A stretch of 64,000 nt of DNA from contig UQWS01000001.1 of assembly GCA_900544875.1 (NCBI GenBank), forward strand, positions 124,001 through 188,000, in the 5' to 3' direction. The notes under the pieces were generated by a model. The model did not search any database, was not told the origin of the DNA, and saw only the letters and a program-made list of their open reading frames with translations. Numbering within the stretch: the first letter of the stretch is position 1; each line of letters begins with the position of its first letter. The position numbers and the translations under genes were made by a program. This DNA is from an uncultured Collinsella sp. (GTDB lineage Bacteria > Actinomycetota > Coriobacteriia > Coriobacteriales > Coriobacteriaceae). Positions 34,780-43,364 of this stretch are shown here, in pieces.

Positions 34780-35090
34780 CAGCATATTGTAAAGATGAAA
34801 CCATCTACGCAGAAATCGAAAAAGCAATAAGCAATATTAGAGATTTGGATTTGACTCAATTTGATCAAGATCTAAGAAATCAACGATTGACCAATTCCCC
34901 ATTCAGCTTGTCCTCATCGGATCTAGTTCGACTGCTAATTTTTCTTGAAAGCAGGTTTTCTGTTTACGTTGAGTACTCGTCGATTGAAAACATAGGGTTC
35001 AACAGTGTTGAGGAGGTGAAGAAGGTAATAGAACAGTCAGAAACAATCGAACAATGGGAGGCAAATCATGAGAAGTATTCGACCATTTAA
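34776..35090 (+). CDS. Acyl-carrier-protein-related peptide maturation protein
   Basis: A 104-residue protein with the helical pattern of acyl carrier proteins: LSSSDLVRLLIFLESRFSVYV matches the helix II region and IGFNSVEEVKKVIE the last helix. The usual DSL phosphopantetheine site is not intact; the serine is in a SSSDLV context without the preceding Asp. That is typical of the acyl-carrier-related family (TIGR04069-like) found beside Cys-rich peptides. It overlaps the upstream gene by four bases (ATGA) and the downstream precursor gene by 23 bases. Confidence 0.6.
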   Translation: MTAYCKDETIYAEIEKAISNIRDLDLTQFDQDLRNQRLTNSPFSLSSSDLVRLLIFLESRFSVYVEYSSIENIGFNSVEEVKKVIEQSETIEQWEANHEKYSTI

Positions 35091-35247
35091 CATGCATGCA
35101 GTAAATAGCGTCATTCATTTTATTAGAAATTGCCCATGCGGTTATTGCAGCTGCATGTACTGCAACGTACTGCGTAATTCTCCGCACGAAGCAGAAGTCG
35201 GTTCCAATGCGATTGAGGCGATGACGCGTGGTGGCTACTGGTCCTAA
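35068..35247 (+). CDS. Cys-rich ribosomal peptide precursor (59 residues)
   Basis: A short gene hidden by its size. The ATG at 35068 follows GGGAGG at six bases, the strongest ribosome site in the operon. The product starts MRSIRPFNMHAVNSVIHFIR, then has five cysteines at 22, 24, 27, 29 and 32 in the pattern CxCxxCxCxxC, and ends in a charged then Gly/Tyr/Trp tail. Position, size and cysteine pattern fit the CLI_3235/Clo7bot-type bacteriocin precursors processed by CcpM-like radical SAM enzymes. No double-glycine leader site is visible; GG at 55-56 near the end is the only pair. It overlaps the acyl-carrier-related gene and the next gene. Confidence 0.8.
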   Translation: MRSIRPFNMHAVNSVIHFIRNCPCGYCSCMYCNVLRNSPHEAEVGSNAIEAMTRGGYWS

Positions 35248-35767
35248 ATCGAGCAAGACAGCTACAAACGAATATCGAATCTCAATTGAAGGTAACCCTT
35301 ATCCGCATGCTCTAGCTCTCACCAACCCAGCGGGAGACAACCTCAACATCAAAAGACATGGGTTCACGGGTCCACTAGGACAGCTATTGAGTCTTAAATA
35401 CACCGTTTATGACGATACAAATGAAAAGCTCTTTACTGTCGTCGACGGTGGCTTTAGTAACATGCCCAGGGTTGCGCTCGTCATCGAACATAAGGAAGTT
35501 GCGGTGTTCGATTATGGCCTAAACAGACTTGAGATGAAGTGCATAACGAACATACCGAATTACTCAATAAAAGGTAACTTCCTTTTTGGAGATTACGATA
35601 TATTCAGCCAACGGGAAGTGAGGGTATCTTCAGTTACCGTTCTTCAATGTGATAAACAATCGTGCTTTAGCATACAGGTTTTGGATAAAGCCGAATTAGC
35701 TGCCGCAATTGGCATACCCACAGCCATTGCCCTTCTTAGAGCTCGCATTGAAGAGCATCTCGAATAA
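35228..35767 (+). CDS. LURP-one/tubby-C-like small protein in the peptide operon
   Basis: A 179-residue protein starting at GTG 35228 or GTG 35231, overlapping the precursor gene by up to 20 bases. The antiparallel beta pattern (LLSLKYTVYDDTNEKLFTVV, VEHKEVAVFDYG-like stretch, IKGNFLFGDYDIF, SSVTVLQCD) and the short hydrophobic end resemble LURP-one-related or phospholipid-scramblase-like folds. These are usually membrane-associated. No transmembrane segment stands out except weak hydrophobicity at ELAAAIGIPTAIALLRA. Its linkage to the precursor suggests immunity, maturation or delivery, but this is inference. Confidence 0.5.
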   Translation: MVATGPKSSKTATNEYRISIEGNPYPHALALTNPAGDNLNIKRHGFTGPLGQLLSLKYTVYDDTNEKLFTVVDGGFSNMPRVALVIEHKEVAVFDYGLNRLEMKCITNIPNYSIKGNFLFGDYDIFSQREVRVSSVTVLQCDKQSCFSIQVLDKAELAAAIGIPTAIALLRARIEEHLE

Positions 35768-35801
35768 CTCGCAAATAGCAGTTGGTAGCAACGTTCAGGA
35801 G

Positions 35802-37406
35802 CTAGATAGTTTTTTCTGGCTCCTGAAACTGTATTACATAGTCTGCAAATTGTTCAAAACCATGTCCATGATCCGCAATGATGACGATACGCTCTTTCAT
35901 CTCCTGTGCAACCACCGCCTTCAAAAAGGATATCGAAGCATTATCTAAATTGTTGCAAGGCTCATCCAAAATAATAATAGAATAGCTGCTCAGAAAGGCC
36001 CTACAAAGTAATAGAGAAGCCAGTTCTCCGCCAGACAAATTGTGTCCCCTAGTTCCAATGATGGGATTGGCTTCAAATAATTTATCGAGGCTAAAACCCT
36101 TCAAAAGATAGATGAGTTTTTCAGAGTCAATATCTACAAGACCATAGTAAAGAGCCTTCCTGAAAGTTCCCCCCATTATCAAATGTCTTTGCGGCATAGT
36201 TGCGCAGGGTAGCTGGATTAAAGTCAAGCCATCGAAAACGACAGTAGACTCATTAACACACAGTCTGCCGGCAACTGGCGACAATAATCCATTCAATACT
36301 TCCAGAAATGAAGATTTGCCACATGCATTAGGGCCGCTTACTAAAACCAGACAAGGTGCCTGTATCGTGCAATCTGGAATTGTTATCCTCTCATTAGTTT
36401 CGCTCGACGAAAACGAGAGACTGATTCCTTTCCAACTAATTCGATCAGCGTGATCGAAGCATATCAAATTAGGTTTTCCAGCTTCCAAAAGACGACGTAA
36501 TTCCAAGACACGGCGCAACGACCTAAACGACGGCTGAAGCTGAGCCCAACAATTCAGAACAAGAGGAAAAGGAGAATAGCATAGAAGCACAAGTTGATAA
36601 CTCTGCACCGCAATCCCGACCGTCAGCCCGCGCTTTAACACAAGGAAAATAAGCAGCAGAACTGAAAGCAAGCCAGTAATGATGTTGCCAGCGTTAACTA
36701 TTTCAGTTGCCAATCTCGCAAAGACACTCTCCTCAACTCGAGAGTTCCTGCAGGCTTTAAGCATCTTTTTATAGCGAAGTAATTCCAAGTTAATTGAACG
36801 AGAAATTCGAATGTAAAGTCGACAATTTATTAGCTGGGCTAAATAAGCAGAACCCCTCGCCTGGGCCTCCAATGCCTTTTCGCTCTTAGTCGATAGCTTA
36901 CTAAGAGCGAACGGATATAGAAGCGAAATAAACAATGCCGAAACACAAACAGGGATCAAAAGCAACAAAGAGATATTAGATAGCGCCACAAACGATGCCA
37001 AACCCGTCACTAGGCACGGAAGAAACGCAGTTGTAAATATTCCAATCATCGGCTGTAGGTTCCCAGCCTCTTCAATGCGCGATAACAGGTAGTCACTGTC
37101 TTTTGCTAAAACTAAGGGCCGCTCTAAAGCACGGCGGGCAAGCAATCTATAGAAGCAGTTAGCGCCATCGGAAGCCAATTGCTCCGCATATTTTGATCTG
37201 AACAGGTTTGTCACCAGCTCAACTGAGAGCAATACTAGCAGGCCTAACCCAATGTATAAAACGTTACGATAATTAGAGCGAAGCAGGCCATAGTCTATAA
37301 TCAACGATTCAGCTTTAACAACAGACAGCTCCACCAGGGCAGATAAAATGCAGAGCACCATCAACTTGATTACTGTCGTCTTATTTTGAATAAAAAGCTC
37401 TGGCAT
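35802..37406 (-). CDS. ABC transporter, fused membrane and ATPase domains
   Basis: A 534-residue exporter half-transporter: five or six transmembrane spans in residues 1-300 and an ATPase after that. Walker A is GPNACGKSS, the signature NLSGGELAS and Walker B SIIILDEPCNN; the H-loop histidine is in IIADHGHG. There is no N-terminal C39 peptidase, so leader cleavage, if any, needs another enzyme. It is convergent with the peptide operon and shares its AT-rich composition, so it is the likely exporter or immunity pump. A hairpin (CAGGAGC/GCTCCTG) lies near 35797-35825, overlapping its stop. Confidence 0.85.
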   Translation of the reverse strand: MPELFIQNKTTVIKLMVLCILSALVELSVVKAESLIIDYGLLRSNYRNVLYIGLGLLVLLSVELVTNLFRSKYAEQLASDGANCFYRLLARRALERPLVLAKDSDYLLSRIEEAGNLQPMIGIFTTAFLPCLVTGLASFVALSNISLLLLIPVCVSALFISLLYPFALSKLSTKSEKALEAQARGSAYLAQLINCRLYIRISRSINLELLRYKKMLKACRNSRVEESVFARLATEIVNAGNIITGLLSVLLLIFLVLKRGLTVGIAVQSYQLVLLCYSPFPLVLNCWAQLQPSFRSLRRVLELRRLLEAGKPNLICFDHADRISWKGISLSFSSSETNERITIPDCTIQAPCLVLVSGPNACGKSSFLEVLNGLLSPVAGRLCVNESTVVFDGLTLIQLPCATMPQRHLIMGGTFRKALYYGLVDIDSEKLIYLLKGFSLDKLFEANPIIGTRGHNLSGGELASLLLCRAFLSSYSIIILDEPCNNLDNASISFLKAVVAQEMKERIVIIADHGHGFEQFADYVIQFQEPEKTI

Positions 37407-37516
37407 ATGTCCATCCCCTCAACTAATAATTATAGCTAGAAAGATGGCATTTTTATTCTATAGCCTCAAGCCGCACGCTTTGCTGACGTCAAATCTTGTC
37501 ATTACGAACATGCACC

Positions 37517-38236
37517 TTAGCGCTTAAGACTCGTGGTCTGCCAGTCAGCTACGATGCGGGCCCATTTCCTGTGCAAATCGCGTTCACGGTCGATAAACAT
37601 GATGGCAAACGCGATAAACAGCAGCACGCTCGCCACCGCAATGGCGTGCAGGCCCATGCGCTCAATGCACCAATTGCCCAGCACGGCACCAAACACAAAG
37701 GTAAAGATCACACCAAAGTACAGCAGGCCGTTTTCCAAAAAGCCGCGCTTGTGGGTAATGATGTAATCGTCCACGTTTTGCAGCGCGTTGCGCAAGTTGC
37801 CGATGCACATGGTCGTAGCGATGCCGTGACCGTGGATCTTGCGGAAGCTCTCGACTTGCATACCGCAGGCAAACGAAGTGAGGCAGTTGGCGAGCAGGTT
37901 GAAATCGCCAGCGGGAATAAAACTCACGCCCAGCAAGATGACGGCTTCAAAGAACACCGTCACCTGACGCCAGTGGATCACGCTGCCAAAACGCTCGTGT
38001 ACCAGGTCGGCAAGCATAATGCCCACAGCAAACGAAACCACAGGGAAGAAGTAACGCCCCGCAAGTGCCCAATTGCCCTCCGAGATGCTCACGCCCACCA
38101 GCAGGATGTTGCCCGTCTGCGCGTTGGCGAAAACATGGTCGCGCCCAATGTACGAATACACATCCATAAAGCCACCGGCGAGCGCCAAGATGATGCCCAG
38201 CTCAATGGACTCCGATATCTGTTTGGCACGCTGCAT
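37517..38236 (-). CDS. YoaK/DUF1275-family membrane protein
   Basis: A 239-residue integral membrane protein with about six spans. The family signature GGFMDVYSYI...FANAQTGNILL is at the N-terminus. Function is unknown; relatives are annotated as YoaK transporters without proof. The ATG at 38236 has AGGAGG ten bases upstream; a long in-frame extension upstream lacks ribosome sites and would run into the next promoter. Composition returns to GC-rich here. Confidence 0.85.
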   Translation of the reverse strand: MQRAKQISESIELGIILALAGGFMDVYSYIGRDHVFANAQTGNILLVGVSISEGNWALAGRYFFPVVSFAVGIMLADLVHERFGSVIHWRQVTVFFEAVILLGVSFIPAGDFNLLANCLTSFACGMQVESFRKIHGHGIATTMCIGNLRNALQNVDDYIITHKRGFLENGLLYFGVIFTFVFGAVLGNWCIERMGLHAIAVASVLLFIAFAIMFIDRERDLHRKWARIVADWQTTSLKR

Positions 38237-38415
38237 CGTCGTGCATCCTCCTTGTTGACGACTCTCTCGTGCGTTGGCGGAAACATAGCCGCCGTTCATA
38301 CTGTAACCCATTGACAACATGGCGTGCGCGCGAGACGGGTTCTCCAACGCGCAGATACACAGTCTGGAAACAAACGGCGGGCGCGGCACCGACACCCGAG
38401 ACCTCGTGTACTCCA

Positions 38416-38448
38416 CCAGTCTTTTTAGCCCCGTCCTAAAAAGACTGG
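38416..38448. repeat. Perfect 13 bp inverted repeat upstream of the YgiQ gene
   Basis: CCAGTCTTTTTAG and CTAAAAAGACTGG flank a seven-base loop, directly before a TACAAT hexamer at 38450-38455. It could be an operator for the divergent DUF1275 and YgiQ genes, or a terminator-like stem. Confidence 0.7.
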
Positions 38449-38486
38449 TTACAATTACGTGCAGCATACAAACACCGGGAGGGATC

Positions 38487-40622
38487 GTGGCAAAAAAGCC
38501 TCAGCACGCTCAGAATAACCAGCGCAGTCAGCAGGGCAAACAGGGCCAGCAGCAAAAGCGCGGCGGTAAAGCGCAGGGCTCGCGCCCCGCGCATGTCCCG
38601 GCGACACCCGTCCGCCCCTGGCGACCGGGCCGCGACAAGTTCCTCCCCGTCAGCCGCGCCGATATGGACGCGCGCGGCTGGGACCAGTGCGACTTCGTCT
38701 ACATCTGTGGCGATGCCTACGTGGACCATCCGAGCTTTGGCATGGCCATCATCAGCCGCGTACTCGACGCACACGGCTACAAGGTGGGCATCATCTGTCA
38801 GCCCGACTGGACCGATCCCGCCAGCATCACCGTGCTCGGCGAGCCACGCCTGGGCTTTCTCGTCAGCGCCGGCAACATGGACTCCATGGTTAACCACTAT
38901 TCGGTGACCAAGCACCGCCGCCACACCGACGCGTACACCCCCGGTGGCGAGGAGGGGCGCCGTCCCAACCGAGCCGTCACGGTCTACGGCAACCTCATCC
39001 GTCAGACGTTTAAGGACGCCCCCATCATCATCGGCGGCATCGAGGCAAGCCTGCGCCGCCTGGCCCACTACGACTACTGGCAGGACAAGCTCAAGCGCTC
39101 GGTACTGCTCGACTCGGGCGCCGACATCCTCATCTACGGCATGGGCGAGCACGCGATCGTCGAGATCGCCGACGCGCTCGACGCGGGACTGCCCGTCGAT
39201 CAGATCACCTACATCAACGGCACCGTCTACCGCACCAGCTCGCTCGACGAGGTCTACGACTACGACCTGCTGCCCAGCTGGGACGACCTTACCGCCGACA
39301 AGCTCAACTACGCGCGCAGCTTTAACGTGCAGCAGCAGAATATGGACCCCATCACCGGACATCGCCTGGTAGAGCCCTACCCCAACAGCGTCTATGTGGT
39401 GCAGAACCCGCCGTCGGCGACGCTCACCACCGACGAGATGGACGAGGTGGCCGAGCTCCCCTACGCACGCGATTGGCATCCCGACTACGACGCGGCGGGC
39501 GGCGTGCCGGCCTTTGCCGAGATCAAGTTTTCCATTAGCTCCAACCGCGGCTGTTTTGGCGAGTGCTCGTTTTGTGCCCTCACCTTCCACCAGGGCCGCG
39601 TGCTGCAGATGCGCAGCCACGATTCGATCATGCGCGAGGCCGAGCTGCTCACGCACGATCCCGAGTTTAAGGGCTACATCAACGACGTGGGCGGACCGAC
39701 GGCAAACTTTAGCCGTCCTGCCTGCGACAAGCAGCTCAAGCACGGCGTGTGCAAGAACAAGCGCTGTCTGTGGCCGAGCGTGTGCAAGAACATGGTGGTC
39801 GACGAGAGCGGCTACACGCAGCTGCTGCGCGACCTGCGCCAGCTGCCAGGCGTCAAGAAGGTCTTCGTGCGCAGCGGCATCCGTTTTGACTACACCATGG
39901 CCGATACCTCGGACGAGTTTTTGCGCGAGCTGCTGGAACACCATGTCTCGGGCCAGCTACGCGTAGCGCCCGAGCACGTGAGCGACGCGGTGCTGTCCGT
40001 GATGGGCAAGCCGAGCCGCGCCGTCTACGACGCGTTCTGCCGTAAATTTGAACGCCTGAACCGCGAATACGGACTCAAGCAGTACGTGGTGCCATACCTA
40101 ATCTCGAGCCACCCCGGCTCGACCATGAAGGAAGCTGTGGACCTTGCCGAGGCCGTGCGCGACATGGGCTACATGCCCGAGCAGGTGCAGGACTTCTACC
40201 CCACCCCGTCCACCATGTCGACCTGCATGTACTACACCGGCGTGGACCCACGCACCATGCAGCCGATCTACGTGGCACGCGACCCGCACGAGAAGGCCAT
40301 GCAACGCGCGCTCATCCAGTATCGCAAGCCCGAGAACTACAAGCTGGTGCGCGAGGCGCTGGAAAAAGCCGGGCGTCGTGACCTGATCGGCTACACCAAA
40401 CACTGTCTAATCCGCCCCGTGCCGCCGCGCCCGGGTGAGACGTCTGCTGGCGGTGGGCATGGCACCGGCAAGAAAGACGGCAAGCCGCACGGTGGCGCTG
40501 GCGGCAAGGGACCCAAAGGCAGCAAGGGGCACGGCGGCATGTCGCGCGCGCAAAACACTGCCGGGCGCAACCGTGCAGCTCAGGGGCGTCAGGGTGCCAA
40601 CGGCGGTGGCAGGCGCAACTAG
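38487..40622 (+). CDS. YgiQ-family radical SAM protein
   Basis: A 711-residue protein. The start is the GTG at 38487, four bases after GGGAGG, rather than an ATG 56 codons earlier. The conserved N-terminal domain begins RPGRDKFLPVSRADMDARGWD. The radical SAM cysteines are in RGCFGECSFC. DFYPTPSTMST and TGVDPRT are the C-terminal family blocks. The last 70 residues are Gly/Lys/Arg-rich and probably disordered. Function is unknown despite wide conservation. It overlaps the convergent CPBP gene by four bases. Confidence 0.88.
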   Translation: MAKKPQHAQNNQRSQQGKQGQQQKRGGKAQGSRPAHVPATPVRPWRPGRDKFLPVSRADMDARGWDQCDFVYICGDAYVDHPSFGMAIISRVLDAHGYKVGIICQPDWTDPASITVLGEPRLGFLVSAGNMDSMVNHYSVTKHRRHTDAYTPGGEEGRRPNRAVTVYGNLIRQTFKDAPIIIGGIEASLRRLAHYDYWQDKLKRSVLLDSGADILIYGMGEHAIVEIADALDAGLPVDQITYINGTVYRTSSLDEVYDYDLLPSWDDLTADKLNYARSFNVQQQNMDPITGHRLVEPYPNSVYVVQNPPSATLTTDEMDEVAELPYARDWHPDYDAAGGVPAFAEIKFSISSNRGCFGECSFCALTFHQGRVLQMRSHDSIMREAELLTHDPEFKGYINDVGGPTANFSRPACDKQLKHGVCKNKRCLWPSVCKNMVVDESGYTQLLRDLRQLPGVKKVFVRSGIRFDYTMADTSDEFLRELLEHHVSGQLRVAPEHVSDAVLSVMGKPSRAVYDAFCRKFERLNREYGLKQYVVPYLISSHPGSTMKEAVDLAEAVRDMGYMPEQVQDFYPTPSTMSTCMYYTGVDPRTMQPIYVARDPHEKAMQRALIQYRKPENYKLVREALEKAGRRDLIGYTKHCLIRPVPPRPGETSAGGGHGTGKKDGKPHGGAGGKGPKGSKGHGGMSRAQNTAGRNRAAQGRQGANGGGRRN

Positions 40623-41530
40623 GGCAGCGATGCGCTCGCTGCGTCCATCCCACACGCATGGCGCAGCGAGCGCATCGCCTCCACGAGGACGATGCCGGCT
40701 ATGGTGACCGTGATTACCACGTCGAGCGGTGTGTTCACAAACCACAACAGACCCATCAGGTACGACCCGGCGTTAAAAGCAAAGTGCAGCAGGATCGTGT
40801 AGCGGAGCTTTCCGGTGGTCACAAGCACCCAGCCAAAGATGAGGCCGGCGGCACCTGCATAACAGCCCTGCACCCAGTTCATGTGCATAAAACCGAAGAT
40901 CGCCGCCTGCAACACGACCGCCGTGGCGATACCCCACGTGCTTGGGGCCGCCCAGGGGACCATGGCGCCGTCCTGCGCGCTCGCACGACACCGGCGCTTC
41001 CAAAGTGGACGGCACTGCGGATTAAACGCTCGGAGCGAAAACTCAAAAACAATGCCGCGCACCAGCAACTCCTCGCAAAACGGAGCGCCGAGCACCGTGG
41101 TCAGGACGGCAAGAAAGTTGGTATCGCCCAAGCCTGTTTCCTCGACGAGCTCGCTATAGTCCGCCGCAACCTCGGGCAGCAGCGACAGCACGCCGTCGCA
41201 TAGGTAGCTAATGACCACCTGCATGGATAGGCCGATCACGACAACGCATGCGATGCGCTTCCATGCAGCATTTGCTCCCCCGCCGAGCGGGCGTTCACCT
41301 TGCCGGCGCGCCATGAAGGAGCGGGGCCACAGATAGCGCCACCACAGCAGCGCCATCAAAAACGACGCCGTCTGAGCGGCGGCCTGAAACCATTGAATAT
41401 CGAGATTGTCGATCGGGAAACCCGTCAGTGCCGACACGATGTCCAGCGCGGAGAACAAAACAATGCTCAGGGCAATATCGGCAGCGACGACACCAAAACA
41501 GGCAAGCGCCCAAACCAGCGCATTGAGCAT
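40619..41530 (-). CDS. CPBP-family intramembrane metalloprotease
   Basis: A 303-residue membrane protein with about eight spans. The CPBP motifs are present: EELLVRG (EExxxR), FGFMHMNW (FxxxH) and LLHFAFN. Relatives process prenylated proteins or peptides and are often bacteriocin self-immunity factors. ATG 41530 follows GAGGAGG. An orphan antitoxin gene lies 34 bp upstream on the same strand, so they may be co-transcribed. Confidence 0.85.
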   Translation of the reverse strand: MLNALVWALACFGVVAADIALSIVLFSALDIVSALTGFPIDNLDIQWFQAAAQTASFLMALLWWRYLWPRSFMARRQGERPLGGGANAAWKRIACVVVIGLSMQVVISYLCDGVLSLLPEVAADYSELVEETGLGDTNFLAVLTTVLGAPFCEELLVRGIVFEFSLRAFNPQCRPLWKRRCRASAQDGAMVPWAAPSTWGIATAVVLQAAIFGFMHMNWVQGCYAGAAGLIFGWVLVTTGKLRYTILLHFAFNAGSYLMGLLWFVNTPLDVVITVTIAGIVLVEAMRSLRHACGMDAASASLP

Positions 41531-41564
41531 GCCAACCTCCTCAAAACCCGGCAGTTTGGGACAG

Positions 41565-41768
41565 TCATTGTTGATGAGAATCGGGCGCAGTGCCAAAAGC
41601 CCCGCTAGGCGAGATGTCGAACGGAAAGGTGCCGCAGCGATTGAACGCGGCGATAAACATGCGGATGGCGTTGGACGGCGTGGTGCCCACGAGCTGGGTT
41701 GCCGCCGCGAAGGCCGCCTTTTCCTCGGGCAAGACCTTCGCGACAACCGGGGTCATGTGTTCTGCCAT
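41565..41768 (-). CDS. RelB/DinJ-family antitoxin without an adjacent toxin
   Basis: A 67-residue ribbon-helix-helix protein starting MAEHMTPVVAKVLPEEKAAF, with TQLVGTTPSNAIRMFIAAF and the FPFDI tail typical of RelB/DinJ. In most loci a RelE/YafQ toxin follows at once. Here the next gene on this strand is the CPBP protease and no toxin frame is found in the 34 bp gap. The ATG at 41768 has GGAAG six bases upstream. Confidence 0.75.
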   Translation of the reverse strand: MAEHMTPVVAKVLPEEKAAFAAATQLVGTTPSNAIRMFIAAFNRCGTFPFDISPSGAFGTAPDSHQQ

Positions 41769-41882
41769 GGCGCTTCCTTTTTGAAACGACGGTGGTGCGG
41801 ATAGATGCGGGCCACGCGGCTGGGCGACGGACTGTGAAGGCAACCCGATTGGCCCGCATCTGGAGTGTGTTTCTACGGCGTT

Positions 41883-41911
41883 GGTATTACTTGGTATTCC
41901 TAAGTATTACC
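41883..41911. promoter_or_regulatory. Candidate operator of the RelB-like gene
   Basis: GGTATTACTT and its near-inverse AAGTATTACC flank a nine-base centre that contains another GGTATT. It lies 115 bp upstream of the antitoxin and would suit ribbon-helix-helix autoregulation. Confidence 0.4.
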
Positions 41912-41984
41912 CCGCAGATAGAATACCATACCCGACCCCATGGGGACGGAGAAAAAACGGATCATTTTGTTGCTGAGTAAGTAT

Positions 41985-43361
41985 TTAGAGCGTGATGATA
42001 TCCGAGATATTGAGGGCCTGAGCGTCGACGGCATCGTGCGTGGCAAGCAACAGCATGCGACCGTCGAGCAAGTCGAGCACGACCTCGGCGCATGCGTCGC
42101 GTGCAGCGGTATCTAGACCGGTAAAGGGCTCGTCCAGAATCACCGCGTCGCCTGGGCACAGCAGGGCTCGAGCGATCTCGACGCGACGGCGCTGCCCGCC
42201 CGAAAGCTCGGCCACGCGAGCATGCACATCGACCCCCGGCACCAGCAGGCGCAACAGGGCTGCAGCACTCGAGGCATCCACGCGCGCGTCGGCGCACACC
42301 AGCACGTTACCCAGGGCAGAGACGTCCTCGACCAGGCACACATCCTGAAACACCATGGAGCACGGCGCGCACTCCCCCGCCGCAAGGGCAAGGAGCGTCG
42401 ACTTGCCCGCACCCGAGGCACCCATCACACAGATGCGCCCAGACGCGGGCACGTTGAGCACCAGTCCGGCGAGCGCCGGCGCCCAGGGCGCGCGATCGCC
42501 CAGGGCGAGCGCAAGCTCCGCCGCAGCGCCATCACTCGCGGTCCCCGCGCGCCCGCGCAGTCCATGCCCATGCGCCCGCACGGCCGCGCGCCACGCCACG
42601 GGTCCCGAAACCCGCAGCAGCCACACCAGCACGCGCTCACACGCCCACGAGGCGGCAACGACCAGCACGGTCCATGCCAGCAGATCGGCCGTCTCAATCA
42701 AAAGCTTTGCCTGATAGATGCGCTCACCCACGGTGCCCACCGCCATGCCGATCAGCTCCGCCGCCACGCCGGCCTTCCAGCTCATGCCAATCACGGCGCG
42801 GGCGCACGAAAGCACAAACGGCAGGACTTCGCGCCAGGTGTGGGCGCAAAACAGTCGCCAGCCCCGCACGCCATGCAGGCGGAACATCTGCTTCAGCGGC
42901 TTATCCACTTGCGCCAAGCCCTCGACCAGCGAAAAATACACGCCTGGAAGCGCCATCAAAAAGACCGCGGCGATGCTCACGCGCGCCGACCCCAACCAAA
43001 TGAGCAGCAGGACCACCACGCAGGCAACCGGTGTCGCCTTTACAAACGACAGCGCCGGAGCCACCAGGCGCGCAAACGCCCGAGACCGTGACGAAATCCC
43101 GGCAAGCACGCCGCCACACACCGCGGCAAACACCAGTCCGCCCAATATTCGCGCGCCCGAGCCCGCCAAAATCGCCCAGGTACCGCCATCGCACACCAGG
43201 CGCAGCAGCGCCAAGGCAACAGCACCCGGCCCCGGCAAGATCAGCGGCTGCGCTACCAACGCCGCCACCAGCACCCACACGGCAAGCCAAAAGGCGGCAA
43301 CGGCACCTGCTGCCGCCACCGCCTTCATACGCTCTGTCATTTGTCGAGCAAACGCATGCAC
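41985..43361 (-). CDS. ABC importer, permease fused to ATPase (SsuC-SsuB-like)
   Basis: A 458-residue fusion. Residues 1-265 are a permease of the nitrate/sulfonate/taurine class with six spans and the coupling motif AAELIGMAVGTVGERIYQ. Residues 290-458 are an ATPase with GASGAGKST, ELSGGQRRRV and AVILDEPF. The stretch between Walker A and the Q-loop is about 20 residues shorter than usual. The family normally encodes the two proteins separately. Start is GTG at 43361, six bases after GGAG, three bases downstream of the binding-protein stop. Substrate unknown. Confidence 0.88.
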   Translation of the reverse strand: MHAFARQMTERMKAVAAAGAVAAFWLAVWVLVAALVAQPLILPGPGAVALALLRLVCDGGTWAILAGSGARILGGLVFAAVCGGVLAGISSRSRAFARLVAPALSFVKATPVACVVVLLLIWLGSARVSIAAVFLMALPGVYFSLVEGLAQVDKPLKQMFRLHGVRGWRLFCAHTWREVLPFVLSCARAVIGMSWKAGVAAELIGMAVGTVGERIYQAKLLIETADLLAWTVLVVAASWACERVLVWLLRVSGPVAWRAAVRAHGHGLRGRAGTASDGAAAELALALGDRAPWAPALAGLVLNVPASGRICVMGASGAGKSTLLALAAGECAPCSMVFQDVCLVEDVSALGNVLVCADARVDASSAAALLRLLVPGVDVHARVAELSGGQRRRVEIARALLCPGDAVILDEPFTGLDTAARDACAEVVLDLLDGRMLLLATHDAVDAQALNISDIITL

Positions 43362-43364
43362 GGG

